Shown: positions 35,947-46,136, counted from the first letter of the stretch. The stretch is DNA of 64,000 bases from Pseudooceanicola marinus (GCF_002786295.1 NZ_PGTC01000029.1:64064-128063), one strand, 5' to 3'. Program-made: numbers and translations. The notes: generated from the sequence alone by a model not told the origin.

Positions 35947-37122
35947 TCAGAAGATCTCGAACAGCCCCGCGGCCCCCTGCCCGCCGCCCACGCACATCGA
36001 CACGACGCCGTAGCGTGCCCCTCGGTGGCGGCCTTCCAGCAGGACATGCCCGGCCATGCGCGCGCCCGACATGCCGTAGGGGTGGCCGATGGAAATCGCC
36101 CCACCGTTGACGTTCAGCCGCTCGTTCGGGATGCCCAGGCGGTCGCGGCAGTAAAGGAGCTGCGCGGCGAAGGCCTCGTTGACCTCCCACAGGTCGATGT
36201 CCTCGATCCCAAGGCCGGTGCGTTCCAGCAGACGGGGAATGGCCAGGACCGGACCGATGCCCATCTCCTCCGGCGCACAGCCCGCCACCGCAAAGCCCCG
36301 GAAGGCCCCCAGCGGGGTCAGGTTGCGCCGCGCGGCCTCCGCCGCCGACATCAACACCATGACGGCGGCCCCGTCGGAGAGCTGGCTGGCGTTGCCGGCG
36401 GTGACGCAATGATCCGGCCCCAGCACCGGCTTCAGCCCCGCCAGGCTGTCCAGCGTCGTGCCGGGGCGGTTGCATTCGTCCGCCGTCAGCCGCACCGTTT
36501 CCTCACGCGTCTCGCCCGTGGCGCGGTCGGTGACGATCTTCACCGCCTCAACCGGCACGATTTCCGCGTCGAACCGTCCCGCCGCCTGGGCGGCGGCGGT
36601 GCGTGCCTGGCTCTGCACGGCCAGCGCGTCCTGGGCCGCGCGGTTCACGCCATGGCGCTCGGCCACGACCTCGGCGGTTTCGATCATGCTCATGTAGTAG
36701 GTTTCGGCCACCCCAGGCGAACGGTAGCGGTAGCCGTTCCAATGTTCGTTCTGCACCAGCGAGATGCTGTCGAGGCCACCCGCCAGCGCCACCTCGACAC
36801 CCTCGCTGCGGATCATGTGGGCGGCCACGGCGATGGCGTTGAGGCCCGAGGCACATTGCCGGTCCAGGGTGACGCCCGCCACGCTGTCGCCCAGCCCCGA
36901 AGCCAGCGCGATGTGGCGCGCCACGTTGATGCCAGTGGAGCCCTGCGTGAGCGCGGAGCCAAAGACGGCCTCTTCGACCTCCGGCCCCTCGACACCTGCG
37001 CGGGCGGCGGCGGCGCGCACCGCGTGGGCGGCCAGCGCCGGCCCTTCAAGGTTGTTGAACGCCCCGCGATAGGCCTTGCCGATCGGCGTGCGGGCAGTGG
37101 AAACGATGACGGGATCGCGCAT
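35947..37122 (-). CDS. Thiolase (acetyl-CoA acyltransferase)
   Basis: A 391-residue thiolase. Active-site features are [16 protein letters not shown] (acyl-accepting Cys, about residue 89), [16 protein letters not shown] (His, about 347) and [13 protein letters not shown] (second Cys, about 377). Length is standard. It cleaves 3-oxoacyl-CoA to acetyl-CoA and a shorter acyl-CoA. It is the last gene of a leftward operon with a CoA-transferase and an aminotransferase, so it probably completes breakdown of the carbon chain. Confidence 0.92.
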   Translation of the reverse strand: MRDPVIVSTARTPIGKAYRGAFNNLEGPALAAHAVRAAAARAGVEGPEVEEAVFGSALTQGSTGINVARHIALASGLGDSVAGVTLDRQCASGLNAIAVAAHMIRSEGVEVALAGGLDSISLVQNEHWNGYRYRSPGVAETYYMSMIETAEVVAERHGVNRAAQDALAVQSQARTAAAQAAGRFDAEIVPVEAVKIVTDRATGETREETVRLTADECNRPGTTLDSLAGLKPVLGPDHCVTAGNASQLSDGAAVMVLMSAAEAARRNLTPLGAFRGFAVAGCAPEEMGIGPVLAIPRLLERTGLGIEDIDLWEVNEAFAAQLLYCRDRLGIPNERLNVNGGAISIGHPYGMSGARMAGHVLLEGRHRGARYGVVSMCVGGGQGAAGLFEIF

Positions 37123-37132
37123 GTCGTGGTCC

Positions 37133-38431
37133 TCAGATGGTTTCGGTGCCGCACCAGTCGGCGATGAACAGCGCCGTGGCGGCGGTGATGCGGCGGAGGC
37201 TTTCCAGCTCCACCCGCTCGTTGAAGCCGTGTATCGCCTCGGCGCGGGGGCCGTAGACCAGCGCGGGCGTGTCGGAGTAGAGGCCGAAGAAGCGCGCATC
37301 GGTGGTGGCGGTGATCGCCTTGCGTTCCAGAGCCTGGCCGGTGGTTGCGCGATGCGCCCCCTCCAGCGCGCCGATGGCCGCACCGGCACGGGCCGAGCGG
37401 TCGTCCGAGAGCGCGTAGCCCTCGGCCATGAAGCCGTGCCAGACGATCTCGGGCAGGGCGTTCTTCAGGAAGGCGTTCTCCCGCGCGGCCTGCAGGATCA
37501 CCTCCTCGATCTCGGCGCGGGCGGCGGCGATGTCCTGGCCCGGGTAGATGGCGATGCGCATGTCGAAAACGCACCAGGCGGGCACGGAGCTGGTCCAGTC
37601 GCCGCCCTGGATCTTGCCGATGTTCAGGTTGATCGGATGGTGAGCATGGACATAGCCGCCGTGACGGTGCGGGCAATCGGCCTGGTTCCAGCGCTCTTCC
37701 AGCCCGTGCAGCGCGGCGATCAGCGGCACCGCCGCCTCGATCGCATTGGCGCCGCTGCCGGCATAGGCCACGTGGGTCGGCAGGCCCTTCAGGTGCACCT
37801 GCGCCCAGATGACGCCCAGCTGTTCGCTGACCAGCGCCTCCTCGAAGGGTTCGGGGATCAGAGCGGCCTCGGCGCGGTAGCCGCGCACCAGGCAGGCCAG
37901 GGCGCCGTTGCCGGTGCATTCCTCCTCGACCACGGATTGATAGAAGACATCCGCCGCCGGTTGCAGGTCCAGCGCGCGCAGCGCATCCAGCGCGAAGAGG
38001 TTGGAGGCCAGCCCCGCCTTCATGTCCCCGGCGCCCCGCCCGTACAGCCAGCCGTCATCCACATGGGGCGCGAAGGCCGGGCGGTCCCACATGTCGGCGG
38101 GGCCTGCGGGCACCACGTCCACATGGCCGTTGAGGATCAGCGACCGCCCCTGCCCCGTGCGGCTGCGGTGCGTGCCGACGACGTTCTGCGCATCCTCGTA
38201 GTCCCCGATGACGGGGGAAAAGCCAGGCTGGTCGCGGATCGCCTGGACGTCGATCCGCCAGCGGTCAACCGACAGGCCCCGCTCGCCCAGCTCGCCGGCG
38301 ATGAAATCCTGCGCCGACTGTTCCTGCCCCCGGGTCGAAGGGTGCGAGGTCAGCTCGGCCAGGAAGTCGATTTCGCGGTCGAACAGGTCATCGACCGCAT
38401 GCAGGATGCGGGTGGAAAGGTCTTGATCCAT
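37133..38431 (-). CDS. M20 family deacylase/peptidase (ArgE/DapE type)
   Basis: A 432-residue zinc hydrolase. [10 protein letters not shown] holds the first metal His and Asp, [11 protein letters not shown] the bridging Asp, [10 protein letters not shown] the general-base Glu pair, and [10 protein letters not shown] the last metal region. It is closest in style to ArgE/DapE-type N-acyl amino-acid deacylases. It lies 10 nt upstream of the thiolase. In this operon it may remove an N-acyl group before transamination. Confidence 0.88.
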   Translation of the reverse strand: MDQDLSTRILHAVDDLFDREIDFLAELTSHPSTRGQEQSAQDFIAGELGERGLSVDRWRIDVQAIRDQPGFSPVIGDYEDAQNVVGTHRSRTGQGRSLILNGHVDVVPAGPADMWDRPAFAPHVDDGWLYGRGAGDMKAGLASNLFALDALRALDLQPAADVFYQSVVEEECTGNGALACLVRGYRAEAALIPEPFEEALVSEQLGVIWAQVHLKGLPTHVAYAGSGANAIEAAVPLIAALHGLEERWNQADCPHRHGGYVHAHHPINLNIGKIQGGDWTSSVPAWCVFDMRIAIYPGQDIAAARAEIEEVILQAARENAFLKNALPEIVWHGFMAEGYALSDDRSARAGAAIGALEGAHRATTGQALERKAITATTDARFFGLYSDTPALVYGPRAEAIHGFNERVELESLRRITAATALFIADWCGTETI

Positions 38432-38460
38432 CGGGAACCTCGGCACGTCGGAGGGAAAAC

Positions 38461-39150
38461 TCAGAAGGTGGGAATGTCGCCCTCGGGCAGATGCAGGGGC
38501 GCGCCGGTGGCCTCGGTCACCTCCGCGACGCTCACCCCTTGGGCGCATTCGCGCAGGGTGAAGCCCGCGGGCGTGACGTCGATCACCGCCAGGTCGGTGA
38601 AGATCCGCATGACGGCCCCGGCTGCGGTCAGCGGCAGGGTGCAGCGCCGCTTCAGCTTGGGGTTGCCCTTGCGGTCGCAATGGGTGGTCATCACCACCAC
38701 CCGCAGCGCCTTCTGCGCCAGTTCAATCGCGCCGCCGGCCCCGGGCGAAAACCGACCGGGGATTTTCCAGTTCGCCAGATCCCCGTTCTCGGCCACCTCG
38801 AAGGCGCCCAGCATGGTCAGGTCCAGTCGGCCCGAGCGGACCAGGGCGAAACTGGTGGCGCTGTCGAAATAGCTGCAGCCGGGGATGGGGGAGACATAGG
38901 CCCCGCCCGCGTCGATCAGGTTCCGGTCGGCCAGCTCATGCGGCAGGGTCGGGCCGACGCCCGCCATGCCGTTTTCGGTGTGCAGGCAGACGGGGAAGTC
39001 GGGGCCGAGGTGATCCACGACCTGGGTCGGCAGTCCGATCCCCAGGTTCACCACCATGCCCGGCGCGATCTCGCGCGCGGCGCGGGCCACCATGCGGCCA
39101 CGCGGATCGGCGGGTTTCAGCGGCACGATCTTATCTGCGGACAACGCCAT
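38461..39150 (-). CDS. 3-oxoacid CoA-transferase subunit B
   Basis: A 229-residue subunit. NLGIGLPTQV begins the fold; the catalytic Glu lies in HTENGMAGVGP; SGRLDLTMLGAFEVAENGDLANWKIPG is a conserved block. It resembles PcaJ/ScoB/AtoA. Its start overlaps the subunit A stop by 20 nt, ensuring coupled synthesis. The pair moves CoA from succinyl- or acetyl-CoA to a 3-oxo acid. Confidence 0.92.
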   Translation of the reverse strand: MALSADKIVPLKPADPRGRMVARAAREIAPGMVVNLGIGLPTQVVDHLGPDFPVCLHTENGMAGVGPTLPHELADRNLIDAGGAYVSPIPGCSYFDSATSFALVRSGRLDLTMLGAFEVAENGDLANWKIPGRFSPGAGGAIELAQKALRVVVMTTHCDRKGNPKLKRRCTLPLTAAGAVMRIFTDLAVIDVTPAGFTLRECAQGVSVAEVTEATGAPLHLPEGDIPTF

Positions 39151-39823
39151 ACTCCTCGGTGATCTCGGCCATTGGGCAGAGGTGATCGACAAAGACGCCC
39201 GGGGTTTCGACCTCGTCCGGGGCCAGCCCGCCGAGGGGCAGCAGCACCTCCGCCTCGGCGATGACGGTTGTGGCGGCCATGGCCATCGGCGGGTTGAAGT
39301 TCCGCGCGGTGGCCCGGTAGGCCAGATTGCCGAAGGGATCGGCCCGGTCGGCATGGATCAGCGCCACATCGGCCCGCAGGGCGGTTTCCACCATCAGGCA
39401 ACGCCCGTCGACCTGGACGATCTGCTTGCCCGCCGACAGCTCCGTCTGCATCCCGATGTCGGTCAGCAACGCCGGCAGGCCCGCGCCACCGGCGCGCACC
39501 CGCTCCGCCAGGATGCCCTGGGCGCAGAACTCGACCTCGATCCGGCCTTCGTTCATCGCCGCGATGGCATTGGCGTTCAGCCCGATATGGGTGGTGATCA
39601 GCCTGCGCACCCGCCCCGAGGCGATCAGCAGGTCGACCCCGGTGCCGGTCTCGTTGGCATCGTTCTTGATCAGCGTCAGCTCCCGCTTGTCCTGCCGGGC
39701 CAGTTCCGCCAGCAGGGCAAAGGGCGTGCCGGGCACGCCGAAGCCGCCGACCATGACGGTCGCCCCGTCGGGGATCGCCGCCACGGCCTCGGCCATGGCG
39801 CAGGTCTTGTCCGAAAGCCTCAT
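39131..39823 (-). CDS. 3-oxoacid CoA-transferase subunit A
   Basis: A 230-residue subunit. It shows VMVGGFGVPGTPFALLAEL (the GGFG-x-x-G CoA-transferase motif), LTLIKNDANETGTGVD, THIGLN, VEFCAQGILAERVRAGGAGLPA and DVALIHADRADPFGNLAYR. It resembles PcaI/ScoA/AtoD. It overlaps the aminotransferase stop by four bases. Confidence 0.93.
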   Translation of the reverse strand: MRLSDKTCAMAEAVAAIPDGATVMVGGFGVPGTPFALLAELARQDKRELTLIKNDANETGTGVDLLIASGRVRRLITTHIGLNANAIAAMNEGRIEVEFCAQGILAERVRAGGAGLPALLTDIGMQTELSAGKQIVQVDGRCLMVETALRADVALIHADRADPFGNLAYRATARNFNPPMAMAATTVIAEAEVLLPLGGLAPDEVETPGVFVDHLCPMAEITEEYGVVRR

Positions 39824-41178
39824 GCCGACACCTCGCCTGAGACATCCAGCCCGTGGCGCGCGGCGAAGGTATCCAGCGCGCCGGTGAGGATCTGCAGGAT
39901 CTCGTCAATCTGCGCCTCGGTGACGATCAGCGGCGGACAGACCAGGAAGTGATCCCCCTCCACACCGCCCCGGGTGCGGCGGGAATAGAGGATAAGCCCC
40001 GCGTCATAGGCCAGTTCCACCAGCTCGCTATGGGCATTCCATTCTTTCGGCAGGGGGGCCATCGTCTCCCGGTCCGAGACCATCTCGAAGGCCGTGAGCA
40101 GGCCCTTGCCCCGGACGTGGCCGATGAAGGGGTAGCGCGCCATCAGCCCCTGCAGGCGGTCCATCAGCACGGCCCCCATGCGGGTGCAGTTGCCCAGGAT
40201 ATCCTGCTCCTCCATCTCCTCCAGCACCGCCAGACCGGCGGCGCAGGCCAGCGGGTTGCCGGCATAGGTGAACCCGTGCAGGAAGCCACCAGCATCCAAG
40301 AGCGCCTCAACCATGTGAGACCGGGCCGCCACGGCGCCGAGCGGCGCATAGCCCGCGCCGAGGCCCTTCGACATAGCGACGATATCCGGGGTCACGCCCC
40401 AGTGTTCGCAGGCCAGGAAGGTGCCGGTGCGCCCGGCGCCGCTCATCACCTCGTCGTAGATCAGCAGCACGCCATAATCGTCGCAGATCTCGCGGATGCG
40501 GGTGTAGTAGCTGTCGGGCGCCACCAGCGCCCCGGTCGAGGCCCCGCCCACGGGTTCCATGATGAAGGCCAGCACGCTGGCTGGGCCTTCCGCCTCGATC
40601 CGCTCGCGCAGTTCATCGGCATACTTCAGCCCGCGTTCCTCCTCGGTCAGGTTGTCCCGGTCGAGGTAGGTCTGCGGGGCGCGCACATGCGGCATCTCCT
40701 GGAACATCTCGGCGAAGGGGCCGGCAAAGAGCTTGCCCCCTGTCAGCGCCAGCGCGCCCAGGGTGCCGCCGTGGTAGGCGGGCGTGCGCGAGATGACCTT
40801 CCAGCGGCTGCCCTGCCCCTGCGTGACCGCGTACTGGCGGGCCAGCTTCTCGGCGGTTTCCACCGCCTCGGAGCCGCCGGAGACGAAGAAGACCCGGTCG
40901 AGGTCCCCGGGCATCAGCCCGGCCAGCTTCGCCGCCAGGTCCTCGGACGGGTGGGTGCGGAAATGCAGGCGGTAGCCGAAGGTCGCGCGATCCATCTGGA
41001 CCTTCATCTTGGCCAGAACGCGCGGGTTGGAATGGCCGATGTTGGACACCATCGCCCCGGAGGAGCCGTCGATGTAGCGCTTGCCGCTTTCATCGTAGAG
41101 GTAGATCCCCTCACCGTGGGACAGGAAGGGGCGCGGCGCGCGCGCCTGGTAGAAGAGGTGGGACGGCGCGTCGGTCAT
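39820..41178 (-). CDS. Class III (omega-amino acid) aminotransferase
   Basis: A 452-residue PLP enzyme. DGSSGAMVSNIGHSNPRV at the N terminus, SGGSEAVETAEKLARQY (phosphate region), ISRTPAYHGGTLGALAL, LIYDEVMSGAGRTGT (Asp to the pyridine N) and DIVAMSKGLGAGYAPLGA (the PLP Lys, about residue 280). Class III enzymes transaminate terminal or beta amino groups. With a 3-oxoacid CoA-transferase and a thiolase downstream, a beta-amino acid substrate is the simplest reading. Confidence 0.91.
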   Translation of the reverse strand: MTDAPSHLFYQARAPRPFLSHGEGIYLYDESGKRYIDGSSGAMVSNIGHSNPRVLAKMKVQMDRATFGYRLHFRTHPSEDLAAKLAGLMPGDLDRVFFVSGGSEAVETAEKLARQYAVTQGQGSRWKVISRTPAYHGGTLGALALTGGKLFAGPFAEMFQEMPHVRAPQTYLDRDNLTEEERGLKYADELRERIEAEGPASVLAFIMEPVGGASTGALVAPDSYYTRIREICDDYGVLLIYDEVMSGAGRTGTFLACEHWGVTPDIVAMSKGLGAGYAPLGAVAARSHMVEALLDAGGFLHGFTYAGNPLACAAGLAVLEEMEEQDILGNCTRMGAVLMDRLQGLMARYPFIGHVRGKGLLTAFEMVSDRETMAPLPKEWNAHSELVELAYDAGLILYSRRTRGGVEGDHFLVCPPLIVTEAQIDEILQILTGALDTFAARHGLDVSGEVSA

Positions 41179-41954
41179 TTCTCTTTCTCGTATTGGGACA
41201 GATGCTTGCGCAGGAAGTCGCGGGTGCGCGGCTGGGTCGGGTTCTGGAAGACGATCGAGGGCGGCCCCTCTTCCACCACCACACCGCCGTCCATGAAGAT
41301 CACCCGGTCGCAGACGTCGGCGGCGAACTCCATCTCATGGGTGACGATGATCATCGTCATGTGTTCCTGGGCCAGGGTCTTCATCACCTGGTTCACCTCC
41401 TCGACCAGCTCCGGGTCGAGGGCCGAGGTCGCCTCGTCGAAGAGCATCAGCTTGGGCTTCATCGCCAGGGCGCGGGCGATGGCCACCCGCTGTTTCTGGC
41501 CGCCCGACAGCTGCGAGGGGTAGTAGTCGATGCGCTCCAGCATGCCGACATGGGCCAGCTGTTCCTCGGCCAGCTTCTGCGCCGCGTCCTCGGAAATGCC
41601 CTTCAGCAGCTTCGGCGCCATGACCACGTTGTCGCGCACGGTCAGATGCGGGAACAGGTTGAAGTGCTGGAACACCATGCCGATCTGCTGGCGCATCTGG
41701 TTGATGTGCTTTTCGTACTGGCGATGCGGCAGGGCCTTGTTGACCTGGGTGCCGTCCAGGATCACCTCGCCCCCGGTCAGCGGATCGAGGTCGTTGATCG
41801 CCCGCAGCAGCGTCGACTTGCCGGACCCGGAGGGGCCGATGATGGCCACGATCTCGCCGCGGTCGACAGTCAGGCTGATGTCCTTCAACACCTCAAGACT
41901 GCCATAGGATTTCTTCGCATGGCGGATTTCCACGAAGGGTCGTGTCTCGGTCAT
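41175..41954 (-). CDS. Polar amino-acid ABC transporter ATP-binding protein
   Basis: A 259-residue ABC ATPase. Walker A is GPSGSGKSTLLRA, signature LSGGQKQRVAIARAL, Walker B LMLFDEATSALDPE and switch His in VTHEME. It has the HisP/GlnQ look. It overlaps the aminotransferase start by four bases, tying uptake and catabolism together. Confidence 0.95.
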   Translation of the reverse strand: MTETRPFVEIRHAKKSYGSLEVLKDISLTVDRGEIVAIIGPSGSGKSTLLRAINDLDPLTGGEVILDGTQVNKALPHRQYEKHINQMRQQIGMVFQHFNLFPHLTVRDNVVMAPKLLKGISEDAAQKLAEEQLAHVGMLERIDYYPSQLSGGQKQRVAIARALAMKPKLMLFDEATSALDPELVEEVNQVMKTLAQEHMTMIIVTHEMEFAADVCDRVIFMDGGVVVEEGPPSIVFQNPTQPRTRDFLRKHLSQYEKEK

Positions 41955-41969
41955 GTGTCTGGGCCTCGC

Positions 41970-42626
41970 TTAGCGGGAAAGCTGGGTGCGGCGCTCGATC
42001 CGGCGCAGGACCGCTTCCATCCCGAGGTTGATGAAATAGTAGAGGACGGCGGCAACGGCGTAGAACTCGAACGGGCGGTAGGTGCGCCCGATGGCCAGCT
42101 GCGCCGAAAGGGTCAGTTCCGACACGCCGATCACCGACACCAGGGCGGAATCCTTCAGCAGGGCGATCATGTTGTTGCCAATGGGCGGGATCACGTCGCG
42201 CACCGCCTGGGGGATCACCACGCGCACCAGCGCCTGGCCGCGGCTGAGGCCGAGGGTGCGCGCGGCCTCCATCTGGCCGCGGTCGACGGCGACGATGGCG
42301 GTCTGGATCAGCTCGGAATTGTAGACCGCGAAATGCAGGCCCAGGCCGATCACGCCCGCCACGAAGGCCGGCAGGTCGATGCCCAGTTCCACCAGGCCGA
42401 AATAGATCAGGAACAGCTGCAACAGCAGCGGCGTGCCCATGAAGAGCCAGGCGAAGAAGCGGAAGGGCAGCCGCACCAGCAGCGGCGCGTAAAGCGCGAT
42501 GACGGCCAGCAGGATGCCCCCGAAGAAGCTGAGGACGGCGGCGGCCACGGTGATGGCGATGGTCCACAGCACGCCAAGCAGCAGCGCATCGGCGAAGCCG
42601 GGAACCACGGAGAAATCAAGACCCAT
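41970..42626 (-). CDS. Polar amino-acid ABC transporter permease
   Basis: A 218-residue HisM-type permease with about five helices. The EAA loop reads EAARTLGLSRGQALVRVVIPQAVRDVIPPIGN, contacting the ATPase. It is paired with a second permease encoded just upstream. Confidence 0.93.
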   Translation of the reverse strand: MGLDFSVVPGFADALLLGVLWTIAITVAAAVLSFFGGILLAVIALYAPLLVRLPFRFFAWLFMGTPLLLQLFLIYFGLVELGIDLPAFVAGVIGLGLHFAVYNSELIQTAIVAVDRGQMEAARTLGLSRGQALVRVVIPQAVRDVIPPIGNNMIALLKDSALVSVIGVSELTLSAQLAIGRTYRPFEFYAVAAVLYYFINLGMEAVLRRIERRTQLSR

Positions 42627-42665
42627 GGGAACGGCCTTTCTGTCGGGAAATGCGGGCGATCAGGG

Positions 42666-43313
42666 TCATTGCAGGCGCACCCTGCGGTCGAGGAAACTGA
42701 TGCCCTTGCCCACCACCGTGATGATGATGAGGTAGAGGACACCGGCCAGCAGGAACATCTCGAAGGGCTTGTAGGTCGAGCCGATGTAGCGCTGCGCGGT
42801 ATAGGTCAGCTCCACCACCGAGATGGCGGCGACCAGGGCCGTGCCCTTGATCTGGGCGTTGATGTTCACGCCCAGCGGGCGGATCATCAGCCGCAGCGCC
42901 TGCGGCAGCACCACCTTGCGGAAGCTCTGCGCACGGCTGAGGCCCAGGGTGCGGGCGGCCTCGCCCTGACCATGGTCGACGGCGACGATGGCGCCACGCA
43001 TGGTCTCGGTCATGTAGGCGCCGATGTTGACGCCCAGGCCGATGACCCCGGCCTCGAAGGCATCGAGCTGGATGCCCACCTGGGGCCCGCCGAAGTAGAG
43101 CAGGAAAAGCTGGATCAGCGCGGGCGTGCCGCGGAAGACACTGACATAGGCCGCCCCGGCAAAGCGCAGCAGGGCAAAACGCGACAGCCGCGCCCAGGCC
43201 CCGGCGGCGCCGCACAGAAGGCCCAGCAGGATGGTCAGCACCGACAGCTCGATGGTGACCACCGCCGCTTCCAGGAAATAGGGATAAACCCGGAGGATCA
43301 GATCAACGTCCAT
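42666..43313 (-). CDS. Polar amino-acid ABC transporter permease
   Basis: A 215-residue HisQ-type permease. The EAA loop is EAARTLGLSRAQSFRKVVLPQALRLMIRPLGVN, closely similar to that of its partner. About five hydrophobic helices are present. It sits between the binding protein and the second permease. Confidence 0.93.
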   Translation of the reverse strand: MDVDLILRVYPYFLEAAVVTIELSVLTILLGLLCGAAGAWARLSRFALLRFAGAAYVSVFRGTPALIQLFLLYFGGPQVGIQLDAFEAGVIGLGVNIGAYMTETMRGAIVAVDHGQGEAARTLGLSRAQSFRKVVLPQALRLMIRPLGVNINAQIKGTALVAAISVVELTYTAQRYIGSTYKPFEMFLLAGVLYLIIITVVGKGISFLDRRVRLQ

Positions 43314-43411
43314 GGGGATCTTTCAACGTAAGGGCAGCGTTTGGGGAACCCGCCGCGCCCGAAGGGGATCGCGCGCGGCGGGTCCGGTCCGGAGCCGGGG
43401 CGCCGACGGCA

Positions 43412-44197
43412 TCAGCGGATGTCTTCGCCGATCCATTCCTCGGCGATCTCGACGTAGGTGCCGTCTTCCATCATCGCGTCCAGGGCTTCCTGCATGGCGG
43501 CCTTCAGCTCGGGGTTGCCCTTGCGGATGGCGATGCCGGCGCCGAAGGGTTCGCTTTCGGGATCGTCGAACATCTCGTAGTCGTAGCCGTTCTCGTTCAG
43601 CGCCAGGATGGCGGCGATGGAGTCGTTGACGATGGCGTCGACGCGGCCGTTCTCCAGCTCCAGCAGCAGCTCGGGCAGGCCCTTGTAGGTGCGCACGCTG
43701 TAGCCCTTGTCTTTGGCCCATTCCTCGTGCGTCTCGCCCAGGGTCACGCCGACCTTGGCGTCCTCCAGGTCCTCCAGAGAGGCGATGCCGCTGCCCGGCT
43801 TGGTGAAGATGGCGCGGCGGGTGGTGTAGTAGGGGCCGACGAAATCCACGACCTCGGCACGTTCCTCGGTGATGGTCATGGAGCCGACGATGGCATCGTA
43901 TTTCTGCGCCAGAAGGCCGCCGATGATGCCGTCCCAGGCGGTGGTCACCACCTCGGTTTCCAGGCCCATGCGGCTGTTGATCTCGGTGCCGATGGCCGGG
44001 TCGAAGCCCACGACCGCGTTGCTGTCGCTGACGAAGTTGAACGGAGGATAGGCGCCGGACATGGCGATGCGCATCACGCCCTCTTCCTTCAGCGTGTCCA
44101 GTTCGTCGGCCATCACGGGCGCGCTCAGGCCGAGGCCCGCCAGGGCCAGGGTGCCGGCGGCGATGGCGGATGTCATGAGAATGCGGCGGGTGGTCAT
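43412..44197 (-). CDS. Amino-acid ABC transporter periplasmic binding protein
   Basis: A 261-residue SBP_bac_3 protein. A signal peptide with a twin-arginine-like start (MTTRRILMTSAIAAGTLALA, cleaved near VMA) is followed by GVMRIAMSGAYPPFNFVSDSN, VGFDPAIGTEI, DAIVGSMTITEERAEVVDFVGPYY and GVTLGETHEEWAKDKG. The Arg of TITEERA is the usual ligand carboxylate anchor. It is the first gene of the operon and is divergent from the LysR gene. Confidence 0.92.
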   Translation of the reverse strand: MTTRRILMTSAIAAGTLALAGLGLSAPVMADELDTLKEEGVMRIAMSGAYPPFNFVSDSNAVVGFDPAIGTEINSRMGLETEVVTTAWDGIIGGLLAQKYDAIVGSMTITEERAEVVDFVGPYYTTRRAIFTKPGSGIASLEDLEDAKVGVTLGETHEEWAKDKGYSVRTYKGLPELLLELENGRVDAIVNDSIAAILALNENGYDYEMFDDPESEPFGAGIAIRKGNPELKAAMQEALDAMMEDGTYVEIAEEWIGEDIR

Positions 44198-44340
44198 CAG
44201 TCTCTCTCCTGTTGGCGCGCCCGTCGCGGGGCGCGAGAAAAAATCTGGCGGGCGCTTTTTCCTCCCGCGCCTCTTAGGGCTTGCATGCAGCCCCTCATTC
44301 CGCAAATAAATAAACCAAATGTTCACCATAGATCAGGACG

Positions 44341-45297
44341 ATGATGGGCCCCGACGAACAACGCTTTCCCTGGCACCTGGACTGGAACCTGCTGCGCACC
44401 TTCATGGTGGTGGTGGAACAGCGCGGCATCTCCCGCGCGGGGGATTTCCTGAGCCTGAAGCAACCCACGATCTCCTCCGCGCTGAAGCGGCTGGAAGAGA
44501 CGATGGGCCATCAGCTGATCGTCAGAAAGCCCAATGAATTCAAGGTAACACGGGCCGGACAGCGTCTTTACGCGGAATGTTCGTCGATCTTCGGAACGGT
44601 GTCGCAACTGCCGTCGCTGTTACAGGAAGACGCCTCGGAACTGCGCGGCCATATCTCGATCATGAGCGCCTCGCATGTCGTCTCGGACCATTTCGACGAG
44701 GTCCTCAGCCGCTTTTCCGAGGCCCACCCCCGGGTCAGTTTCTCGATCACCGTGGCCAACAGCGACGAGGTCGTCAGCCGGGTCAGCCAGAACCGCGTCT
44801 CCTTCGGGATGTGCCTGTTGCACAGGGAACCGGCAGATCTGCGCACGCAGATCCTGTTCCGCGAATATTTCGGCCTGTTCTGCGGCCCGCGCCACCGGCT
44901 GTTCGGCCGCGACGACGTGAGCCTCGCGGATCTGGAGGGGGAGCCGGCGGTGTCTTTCCAGACCGAAACCGAGGGCGGCCCGCTGGAGCCCGTCACGCGG
45001 CTGCGCCTGCGCGCCAAGATGTCGACGCACTGGAGCGGGATGTCCGCCAATCTGATGGAGACGCGGCGCATGATCGTCGCCAACATCGGCATCGGCGCCC
45101 TGCCCCTGCACGTCGCGCGCCGCGACGTGGACCTGGGGATGTTGCGTCAGCTGCCCCCCGACGAAGGGCTGCCCCGGATCAACATCTACCTGCTGAGCAA
45201 CCCGCGCCGGAAGCTGTCGGAGGCCGAGGCGGCCTTCCACGAGATGCTGAACGCCATGCTGGAGGACGTGCCCCTGGAAGACCGCACCTATACCTGA
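44341..45297 (+). CDS. LysR family regulator of the amino-acid catabolic operon
   Basis: A 318-residue regulator. LDWNLLRTFMVVVEQRGISRAGDFLSLKQPTISSALKRLEETMGHQLIVRK is the helix-turn-helix. The effector domain includes GHISIMSASHVVSDHFDEVLSRF. It is divergent from the ABC binding-protein gene across 143 nt, so it probably senses the imported compound. ATG at 44341 or 44344 could start it. Its 3' end overlaps the convergent metal-transport operon by 10 nt. Confidence 0.87.
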   Translation: MMGPDEQRFPWHLDWNLLRTFMVVVEQRGISRAGDFLSLKQPTISSALKRLEETMGHQLIVRKPNEFKVTRAGQRLYAECSSIFGTVSQLPSLLQEDASELRGHISIMSASHVVSDHFDEVLSRFSEAHPRVSFSITVANSDEVVSRVSQNRVSFGMCLLHREPADLRTQILFREYFGLFCGPRHRLFGRDDVSLADLEGEPAVSFQTETEGGPLEPVTRLRLRAKMSTHWSGMSANLMETRRMIVANIGIGALPLHVARRDVDLGMLRQLPPDEGLPRINIYLLSNPRRKLSEAEAAFHEMLNAMLEDVPLEDRTYT

Positions 45298-46136
45298 GAG
45301 GCCGCGCCGCTGCGCGAGGCGCGGCGGGTCACGCGGATGCGGTTGACGAAGGCCAGCAGGAAGATCCCGGTCAGCACCAGCACGATGGTCGCGGCGGGCG
45401 AGCTGTCCAGCCAGAAGCTGGCATAGGTGCCGCCCAGCATCGACAGCAGGCAGACCACGACCGAGACCCCCAGCATCCGGCCGAAGCTGCGCGTCGTGAG
45501 GAAGGCGATGGCCCCCGGAGCGATCAGCAGGGCCACCGCCAGGATCAGCCCCGTGGCCGTCAGCGTGGCGACGATGGTCAGCGACAGGATGGTCAGAAGG
45601 CCGTAGTGCAGCAGCCCGACCGGCAGGCCCGAGGCCTTCGCCTGGGCCGGGTCGAAGGCATGCAGCAGCAGGTCCTTCCACTTCAGCAGCAGCGCGGCGG
45701 TCACCACCAGGGCGATGCCGCCCGCGGTCCACAGATCCTCCGGCCCCACACCCAGCATGTTGCCGAAGAGGATGTGGTCGAGGTGCACATTGGTGCTGAT
45801 CGAGGTGTAAAGCACGATGCCCAGCCCGAACATGCCGGAGAAGACCACGCCCATGATCGTGTCCTGCTTCACCCGGCTGTTTTCGGCCAGATACCCCGTG
45901 GCCAGCGCCGTTGTCATGCCGGCGGCAAAGGCCCCCAGCACCAACGGCAGCCCCAGGATATAGGCCAGCACCACGCCGGGCAGGATCGCATGGCTGATCG
46001 CGTCGCCCATCAGGGCCCAGCCTTTCAGCACCAGGAAGCACGACAGCAGCGCCGTCGGCACCGCCACGATGGCGCAGATCAGGAAGGCATATTGCATGAA
46101 GGGGAACTGGAAAGGCAGCAGTAGGGTCTCGGTCAT
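45288..46136 (-). CDS. sitD: Manganese/iron ABC transporter permease SitD
   Basis: A 282-residue ABC-3 type permease with about eight helices. LKGWALMGDAISHAILPGVVLAYILGLP is the conserved loop near residue 40 and EDLWTAGG another family mark. It overlaps the sitC stop by four bases. Two tandem permeases distinguish SitCD systems from ZnuB, which works with one. Confidence 0.9.
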   Translation of the reverse strand: MTETLLLPFQFPFMQYAFLICAIVAVPTALLSCFLVLKGWALMGDAISHAILPGVVLAYILGLPLVLGAFAAGMTTALATGYLAENSRVKQDTIMGVVFSGMFGLGIVLYTSISTNVHLDHILFGNMLGVGPEDLWTAGGIALVVTAALLLKWKDLLLHAFDPAQAKASGLPVGLLHYGLLTILSLTIVATLTATGLILAVALLIAPGAIAFLTTRSFGRMLGVSVVVCLLSMLGGTYASFWLDSSPAATIVLVLTGIFLLAFVNRIRVTRRASRSGAASQV

